Source: Actinomycetes bacterium
GTDB taxonomy: Bacteria; Actinomycetota; Actinomycetes; Streptosporangiales; Streptosporangiaceae
NCBI GenBank assembly: GCA_023425615.1
Contig: JAFACJ010000404.1
Coordinates: forward strand, 1 to 10,154
Direction: 5' to 3'
DNA: 10,154 bases
Shown here: positions 5,815 to 10,154 of the stretch, piece by piece
Layout of the letters: the number at the start of each line of letters is the position of its first letter
How positions within the stretch are numbered: position 1 is the stretch's first letter
Program-made: the position numbers and the translations under genes
The notes under the pieces: model-generated
What the model saw: the letters and a program-made list of their open reading frames with translations, nothing else
What the model was told of the DNA's origin: nothing
Databases searched by the model: none

Positions 5815-7086
5815 ATGAGACGCCGACTCGTGCTGTCCACCCTGGGGGTGGCGGTGACGGCGATCCTCCTGCTGGGCATCCCGCTGGCCTATGTGGTCAG
5901 CAAGCTCATCTACGACGATGCCAAGCAGGGCCTGGACACCGCCGCCGCCAGCCTGGTGAAGGAAGTGGAGGTACCGCTGGGTCAGGGCCGCAGGCCCGAC
6001 CCGGCGCAGATCGCCGGCGCCTATCCGAATCTGTATGTGGAGATCAAGCTTCCCGACAACACGATGGAGACGGCGGGCCGGCCGCTCACCGGGCCGGTCA
6101 TGTCCGCCACCGGCAGCCGCGGCAATGTCACGGTCACCGTCCACCGGCAGTACTCCCAGGTGCGGGACGACGTGCTGCGGCAGCTTCTGCTGATCGCCAG
6201 CCTGGTGCTGCTGGGCGTGGCGATCGCCACCGGGATGGCGATCTTGCTCGCGCGCCGGCTGACCCTGCCGCTGGTCGACCTCGCCGAGACCGCCGCCGGC
6301 CTCGGCACGGGCAACGCCAGGCCCAGGCGCCGCCGCTACGGCATCCCGGAGGTCGACACCGTGGCCGAGGTGCTCGACAACAGCGCGGTGCGGATCGCCG
6401 ACCTGCTGGCGGCCAGCCGTGAGTTCGCCTCGGACGCCAGCCACCAGCTGCGCACCCCGCTCACCGCGCTGACCATGCGCCTGGAGGAGATGGTCGAGGC
6501 CGCCGACTACCCGGACGTGGTGCGCGAGGAGGGGCAGGCGGCGCTGGCCCAGGCCGAGCGGCTGGTCGCGGTGGTCGAGCAGCTCCTGGCGCGGGCCAGG
6601 CACGACCGCACCGGGCAGGCGGTGCCCACCGCGATCGACCTGGTGATCGAGCAGCAGGTCGAGGAGTGGCGGCCGATCTTCGCCAAGGACGGCAGGGAGA
6701 TCAGGATCGAGGGCGAGCCGGACCTGGTCTCGGTGGTGACGCCCAGCTGCCTCTCCCAGATCCTGGCGACCCTGCTGGACAACTCGCTGATGCACGGCGA
6801 GGGCACCGTCACCATCCACACCCTGCTGACCCGCCAGAACGTGATCATCGAGGTGGGGGACGAGGGCCCCGGGGTGCCGCCCGACCTGGCGAAGAAGATC
6901 TTCGAGCGGAACGTCAGCGGAGGCGGCGGCACCGGTCTCGGGCTCTATCTCGCCCGCTCGCTGGCCTCCGTGGACGGCGGGCGGCTGGAGCTGGTGCAGC
7001 CCAAGCCCGCGCTGTTCGCCTATCTCATGCGACGCAGGGAGGACGCCCAGCTCGCCTCCGAACGGGTCGTCAGCGGCCCGGTCTGA
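5815..7086 (+). CDS. HAMP-domain sensor histidine kinase
   Basis: The protein has 423 residues. Helix 1 (about 5-29) and helix 2 (about 124-146) bracket an extracytoplasmic sensor region of roughly 90 residues, followed by a HAMP linker (about 147-200). The dimerisation and phosphotransfer helix carries FASDASHQLRTPLTAL with phosphoacceptor His210. The ATPase domain has the N box (LLDNSLMHG, Asn323), G1 (DEGPGVP, 349-355) and G2 (GGGGTGLGLYLARSLA, about 369-384). The ATG at 5815 follows GGGGGATGA; this weak, close Shine-Dalgarno and the in-frame TGA at 5812 leave no longer start. It presumably phosphorylates the regulator encoded 41 bases upstream. The sensor region has no recognisable ligand fold. 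Its last 17 bases overlap the end of the convergent gtrA-like gene. Confidence 0.95.
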   Translation: MRRRLVLSTLGVAVTAILLLGIPLAYVVSKLIYDDAKQGLDTAAASLVKEVEVPLGQGRRPDPAQIAGAYPNLYVEIKLPDNTMETAGRPLTGPVMSATGSRGNVTVTVHRQYSQVRDDVLRQLLLIASLVLLGVAIATGMAILLARRLTLPLVDLAETAAGLGTGNARPRRRRYGIPEVDTVAEVLDNSAVRIADLLAASREFASDASHQLRTPLTALTMRLEEMVEAADYPDVVREEGQAALAQAERLVAVVEQLLARARHDRTGQAVPTAIDLVIEQQVEEWRPIFAKDGREIRIEGEPDLVSVVTPSCLSQILATLLDNSLMHGEGTVTIHTLLTRQNVIIEVGDEGPGVPPDLAKKIFERNVSGGGGTGLGLYLARSLASVDGGRLELVQPKPALFAYLMRRREDAQLASERVVSGPV

Positions 7087-7588
7087 TCCCGCCGGACATC
7101 CCCGCCCGGGAGCCGCGGGAGGAGGCGGTGAACCCCGTCGCGGGCGCCTGGACCGTCTGGACGACGGGGGCGGGCGGCAGGAACACCCACTTGCGGTACG
7201 CCCAGAACCGGAAGACCGTCGCCGCCCCGGTGCCGACGACCAGTGCCAGGTTGGAGGCGAGCGCCCCGGTCTGGTGCAGGACGTAGTAGCCGAACCCGAC
7301 GAAGATCTGGGTGATCACCAGCCCGATCCCGTTCAGCGCGAAGAACAGCAGGTACTCCCGGCCGAGTCCGCTGCGCTCCCGGTGCCGGAAGGTCCAGTAC
7401 CGGTTGGCGAAGTAGGCGAACGTGGTGGCGATCAAGGTGGCCAGCCCGTTGGAGGTGAGCGGGCCCCAGCCCAGACCCACGTGGAACAGGTTGAACATCG
7501 CGAAGGTGACCACGAAGGCGAGGGCCCCCACGCTGCCGAACTTGGCGAGCTCACGGGCGATGCGACGCAGCCGTGTGGCGAGGTTCAC
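7070..7588 (-). CDS. GtrA-family membrane protein
   Basis: The protein is about 172 residues, with the GtrA/DPMS fold. The ELAKFGSVGALAFVVTFAMFNLF opening helix is followed by the conserved TFAYFANRYWTFRHRER segment, then two more helices and FRFWAYRKWVF near residue 137. GtrA proteins are four-helix membrane proteins linked to moving or handling polyprenyl-phosphate sugars for cell-envelope glycosylation. A Gly/Ser/Arg-rich tail of about 35 residues follows. The GTG at 7588 (VNLATRL) is chosen by family register; a TTG at 7600 is the alternative, and neither has a strong Shine-Dalgarno. The gene follows purE on the same strand after a structured 121-base spacer. The same neighbours occur around purE-purK in Mycobacterium. 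Its 3' end overlaps the kinase gene by 17 bases tail to tail. Confidence 0.88.
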   Translation of the reverse strand: MNLATRLRRIARELAKFGSVGALAFVVTFAMFNLFHVGLGWGPLTSNGLATLIATTFAYFANRYWTFRHRERSGLGREYLLFFALNGIGLVITQIFVGFGYYVLHQTGALASNLALVVGTGAATVFRFWAYRKWVFLPPAPVVQTVQAPATGFTASSRGSRAGMSGGIRPGR

Positions 7589-7600
7589 GAGAACGCTCAA

Positions 7601-7646
7601 GACGAAAAGACCAGCCCTTCGGTTACCGGGATGCTCTCGGGCTGGT
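7601..7646 (-). terminator. Rho-independent terminator-like hairpin between purE and gtrA
   Basis: On the minus strand ACCAGCCC (7646-7639) pairs perfectly over eight bases with GGGCTGGT (7617-7610). The loop contains the palindrome CGGTAACCG, and the stem is directly followed by CTTTTCGTC. It lies 64 bases past the purE stop and ends only about 13 bases before the gtrA start codon. It would therefore either end the purK-purE transcript or control read-through into gtrA. Confidence 0.65.
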
Positions 7647-7675
7647 GCTACCCGGGAGTAGCGTGATCCCAGCCC
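7639..7675 (-). promoter_or_regulatory. Alternative (antiterminator-like) stem competing with the terminator
   Basis: On the minus strand GGGCTGG (7675-7669) can pair over seven bases with CCAGCCC (7645-7639), the same segment used as the left arm of the terminator. Inside it, GCTAC (7662-7658) and GTAGC (7651-7647) form a further five-base stem. The two folds cannot coexist, which is the arrangement of attenuators and riboswitch expression platforms. No known riboswitch consensus was recognised in the leader. Confidence 0.5.
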
Positions 7676-7696
7676 AAATACCGGAAGATTCACGGA

Positions 7697-7714
7697 AGTA
7701 ACGGCGGTGTTACT
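7697..7714 (-). repeat. Inverted repeat spanning the purE stop codon
   Basis: AGTAAC and GTTACT form perfect 6-bp arms around a six-base loop; the purE TAA (7712-7710) lies inside the left arm on the minus strand. A possible outer ACG/CGT pairing would extend it across a small internal loop. No T-run follows, so it may protect the purE 3' end or be a further part of the leader structure. Confidence 0.4.
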
Positions 7715-8201
7715 GCGTCTCCCGCAGTCGGGCGCCCTTGGCCTTCGCCTGACGGTACAAATCCTGCTGGAAATCCAGCATCTTCGTCCGTAGTTCTGGG
7801 TTTTCCGCCGCGAGAACGCGCACCGCCAGCAGTCCGGCGTTGCGCGCGCCGCCCACGGCGACCGTGGCGACCGGCACACCTGCGGGCATCTGGACGATCG
7901 ACAGCAGGGAGTCCATGCCGTCGAGGTACTTCAGCGGGACCGGGACCCCGATCACCGGGAGGGGAGTGACGCTGGCCAGCATACCGGGCAGGTGCGCGGC
8001 ACCCCCGGCCCCCGCGATGATGACCTTCAGACCGCGGCCGGCGGCGCCGGAGCCGTACTCGATCATCTCGTGCGGCATCCGGTGCGCCGAGACCACCTCG
8101 GCCTCGTACTCCACCCCGAACTCCGCGAGGGCCTCGGCTGCCGCCTTCATCACCGGCCAGTCCGAATCGCTGCCCATGACCACGCCGACCTGCGGAGCCA
8201 T
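7710..8201 (-). CDS. purE: N5-carboxyaminoimidazole ribonucleotide mutase, class I PurE
   Basis: PurE converts N5-CAIR, the product of PurK, to CAIR in purine nucleotide synthesis. The protein is 163 residues, normal for class I. Visible motifs are [10 protein letters not shown] (residues 9-18, phosphate-binding loop), SAHRMP (38-43, catalytic His40), the glycine-rich [15 protein letters not shown] segment and the PVIGVPV segment. The ATG at 8201 shares its A with the TGA of purK (TGATG), so translation is very likely coupled; AAGGA lies upstream inside the purK end. A GTG directly before it (8204) would add one residue. The presence of purK supports the two-step class I route rather than the one-step class II enzyme. 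Confidence 0.97.
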   Translation of the reverse strand: MAPQVGVVMGSDSDWPVMKAAAEALAEFGVEYEAEVVSAHRMPHEMIEYGSGAAGRGLKVIIAGAGGAAHLPGMLASVTPLPVIGVPVPLKYLDGMDSLLSIVQMPAGVPVATVAVGGARNAGLLAVRVLAAENPELRTKMLDFQQDLYRQAKAKGARLRETQ

Positions 8202-9361
8202 CACTTCTTCCTTTCCTCGGGGTAGACCGATCCCGGATCGCGGAGGTAGTCCACGGCGTGCGCGGCGCGCGCCCGCATCCTCGGCAGGTCCTCGCCCGTG
8301 ACGTTCACATGGCCGATCTTGCGTCCCGGGCGGACGCCCTTGCCGTAGAAGTGGATCTTCGCCCCGGGGTCGTGCGCCATGACGTGCTCATAGCGGGGGT
8401 AGAGATCGGGGTCCTCGCCGCCCAGCAGATTGCCCATGACCGTCCAGGGGGCGCTGGTGGAGGTGTCGCCGAGCGGGAGGTCGAGCACGGCCCGCAGGTG
8501 CTGCTCGAACTGGGAGGTGCGGCTGCCGTCCATGGTCCAGTGGCCGGAGTTGTGCGGGCGCATGGCCAGCTCGTTGACCACCACCCCGTCCTCGGTCTCG
8601 AACAGCTCGACCGCCAGCAGCCCGACCACGCCGAGCGCCGCGGCCAGTCCCCGGGCGAGCTTCTGGGCGGGGGCGGCGGGCTCGGGGTCGAGGCCCTCGG
8701 CGGGTGCCACCACCTCGACGCAGATCCCGTCCTTCTGGACGGTCTCCACCACCGGGTAGGCGGCGCCCTGGCCGTGCGGGGAGCGGGCGACCAGCGCCGC
8801 CAGTTCGCGCCGGAAGACGACGCGCTGCTCGGCCATCAGCGGCGTCCCCGAGGGCAGCACCTCGGCCAGCACGGCCGCGGCCTCGTCCTCGGAACCGGCG
8901 ACCCACACGCCCTTGCCGTCGTAGCCGCCGCGTGTGGCCTTCAGCACCACCGGCCATCCGTGCTTTTCGGCGAAGCTCATGACATCGTCTTTGCCGTGGA
9001 CCGGGGCGAACGCGGGACAGGGCGCGCCCAGCGCCGACAGCCTCTCGCGCATCACCAGCTTGTCCTGGGCGTGCAGCAGGGCGGCCGATCCGGGGTGGCA
9101 GACCACTCCGGCCTCCTCCAGCGCGCGGATGAGCTCTCCCGGGACATGCTCGTGGTCCCAGGTGACCACGTCGCAGCCCTCGGCGAAGGCGAGCAGGTCG
9201 GCCCGCGACTCGTGCGAGCCGAGCCGGACGTCGGCGCACACCTGCGCCGCGGACTCGTCGGGGGAGGAGGCCAGCACCCGCAGCCGGACGCCCAGCGCTA
9301 TCGCCGCCTGCTGGGTCATCCGGGCGAGCTGACCGCCACCCACCATTCCGACAACGGGCAT
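8201..9361 (-). CDS. purK: N5-carboxyaminoimidazole ribonucleotide synthase (PurK, ATP-grasp)
   Basis: PurK uses ATP and bicarbonate to carboxylate AIR to N5-CAIR in the cytosol, feeding PurE. The protein is 386 residues from the ATG at 9361. It opens with a dinucleotide-like [15 protein letters not shown] loop. The ATP-grasp core shows [17 protein letters not shown], an [12 protein letters not shown] strand and the metal/substrate-binding [19 protein letters not shown] segment, and the C-terminal domain has [19 protein letters not shown]. Start choice is uncertain: the ATG matches the family register but has little Shine-Dalgarno. An in-frame GTG at 9379 follows a possible -10 (TAAGCT) by seven bases and could be leaderless. 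It shares one base with purE and diverges from the phosphodiesterase gene across 44 bases. Confidence 0.96.
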   Translation of the reverse strand: MPVVGMVGGGQLARMTQQAAIALGVRLRVLASSPDESAAQVCADVRLGSHESRADLLAFAEGCDVVTWDHEHVPGELIRALEEAGVVCHPGSAALLHAQDKLVMRERLSALGAPCPAFAPVHGKDDVMSFAEKHGWPVVLKATRGGYDGKGVWVAGSEDEAAAVLAEVLPSGTPLMAEQRVVFRRELAALVARSPHGQGAAYPVVETVQKDGICVEVVAPAEGLDPEPAAPAQKLARGLAAALGVVGLLAVELFETEDGVVVNELAMRPHNSGHWTMDGSRTSQFEQHLRAVLDLPLGDTSTSAPWTVMGNLLGGEDPDLYPRYEHVMAHDPGAKIHFYGKGVRPGRKIGHVNVTGEDLPRMRARAAHAVDYLRDPGSVYPEERKK

Positions 9362-9405
9362 CTGACCAGGACTTCTCACATCGAGCAGCTTAGTGGGGCG
9401 TACAC

Positions 9406-10146
9406 ATGATGTTTGACGGCACACCGACGGTCATCGGGCACCGCGGCTGTGGCTCGGGGCCCGGGGAGAACACCCTGGAGTCCCTGCTGAGAGCCGTGGA
9501 CCTGGGTCTGTCCTGGGTCGAGATCGACGTCCAGCGCACCGCGGACGACAGACTGGTGCTGCGGCACGACTCCACGGCCGAGGACGGATCCTTCCTCGTC
9601 GACGGCCCCGGTGCGGGCCTCCTGCGGATCGAGGAGGTCTTCGAGGCGCTGCCCCCCGAGGTCGGCATCGACATCGACGTCAAGACGGTGCTGGAGGACG
9701 CGCTCGACCACCGCACCGCGCCCCTGCTGGAGAAGGTGCTCCAGGCCGAGGCCGGGCGCCGCCCCCTGATGGTCACCTCGTTCGACCCGGCACTGCTGAT
9801 GCGCCTGTCGGGCACCGGGATCCCGCTGGGCCTCCTCACCTGGCTGTGGTTCCCCATCGGCCACGCCGTCGCCGCCGCGGCCGGCCTCGCCCTGGACGCG
9901 GTGGCGCTGCACACCGGCTCCTGCGACGCCAACGCCAAGCAGCGCCCGTTCCAGGAGTGCGTGGAGACGGCGCACCGGGCGGGCCTGGAGGTCATGGTCT
10001 GGTGCCCCAAGCCCGAGGACCTGCCGAAGTACGCTGCCGCCGACGCGGTGATCGTCGACGATGTCGCGGGCACCCTCGCCGCGCTGGAGGCGGCGGCCGG
10101 GGCGGGCAGAGCAGCAGCCGGGTCCCCCCCCGCGGCCGCTACGTGA
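9406..10146 (+). CDS. Glycerophosphodiester phosphodiesterase (GDPD family)
   Basis: GDPDs hydrolyse glycerophosphodiesters to glycerol-3-phosphate and an alcohol. The protein is 246 residues. It has the signature HRG (His12-Arg13), GPGENT with Glu21, the metal ligands Glu39 and Asp41 (VEIDVQ), and catalytic His54 (LRHDS). The usual IEIK strand is here IDIDVK, with Asp replacing Glu; the later VMVWCPK and VIVDDVA strands close the TIM barrel. A low-complexity Ala/Gly/Pro tail ends it. No signal peptide is visible, so it is probably cytosolic. The ATG at 9406 has GGGG (9395-9398) seven bases upstream; a second ATG at 9409 is possible. GAGGAG right after the stop may be the ribosome-binding site of a following gene outside the window. 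Confidence 0.92.
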   Translation: MMFDGTPTVIGHRGCGSGPGENTLESLLRAVDLGLSWVEIDVQRTADDRLVLRHDSTAEDGSFLVDGPGAGLLRIEEVFEALPPEVGIDIDVKTVLEDALDHRTAPLLEKVLQAEAGRRPLMVTSFDPALLMRLSGTGIPLGLLTWLWFPIGHAVAAAAGLALDAVALHTGSCDANAKQRPFQECVETAHRAGLEVMVWCPKPEDLPKYAAADAVIVDDVAGTLAALEAAAGAGRAAAGSPPAAAT

Positions 10147-10154
10147 GGAGCTGG

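Noticed and set aside
5395..6819. Long leftward open frame (474 residues) across the response regulator and kinase
   Set aside because: It is antisense to two genes with complete catalytic motifs; its Arg/Gly/His-rich translation resembles no family.
7589..7709. Known riboswitch (c-di-AMP, ZTP, SAM, cobalamin, glycine) in the purE-gtrA spacer
   Set aside because: The stems suggest regulated termination, but I could not match the conserved core of any of these classes by eye. It is reported as an unassigned attenuator-like leader instead.
8258..9409. Rightward open frame (383 residues) opposite purK
   Set aside because: It is the reverse-complement shadow of purK, with no motif and no ribosome-binding site.
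1..10154. CRISPR array, transposon, phage genes, tRNA or rRNA
   Set aside because: No spaced direct repeats, transposase or integrase motifs, cloverleaf-like sequences or rRNA segments were seen on either strand.

Overview
The window is about 10 kb of very GC-rich DNA (codon third positions almost all G or C) with tightly packed, mostly housekeeping genes. The gene families and their order point to an actinobacterium: ppk1 next to a Nudix plus histidine-phosphatase MutT1 (also adjacent in Mycobacterium), DtxR/IdeR-type iron boxes, and purK-purE beside a GtrA-like membrane protein. A filamentous actinomycete (Streptosporangiales-like) is my best guess, from overall protein flavour only. No mobile element, CRISPR array, tRNA or rRNA was seen. 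No stretch over 300 bases lacks a gene; the longest gap is 191 bases (4348-4538).

Layout. (1) 1-3372, polyphosphate/nucleotide block: the 3' part of ppk1 and an overlapping mutT1-like gene run rightward and meet, with 9 bases between the stop codons, a leftward CYTH-CHAD gene. CYTH and CHAD domains are both linked to polyphosphate, so the block is probably one polyphosphate-metabolism neighbourhood. (2) 3461-4413, iron storage block: leftward bfd then bfr, preceded by two DtxR/IdeR-like boxes 20 bp apart. (3) 4539-4979: a leftward four-helix membrane protein with an apparent internal duplication, diverging from (4) 5102-7086: an OmpR-type response regulator, apparently leaderless, and its HAMP histidine kinase. 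(5) 7070-9361, leftward purK-purE-gtrA: purK and purE share one base (TGATG), and the purE-gtrA spacer can fold into two mutually exclusive stems like an attenuator. (6) 9406-10146: a rightward glycerophosphodiester phosphodiesterase, divergent from purK across 44 bases.

Working together: PPK makes polyphosphate, MutT1 likely cleans oxidised or dinucleotide-type nucleotides, and CYTH-CHAD likely binds or hydrolyses phosphate chains. Bfr stores iron and Bfd supplies electrons to release it. PurK and PurE carry out the two-step AIR to CAIR conversion of purine synthesis. The two-component system has no sequence-evident signal.

The most interesting non-coding signal is the three-segment GGGCTGG / CCAGCCC / GGGCTGG leader between purE and gtrA. 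Next is the shared iron-box control region in front of bfd-bfr.
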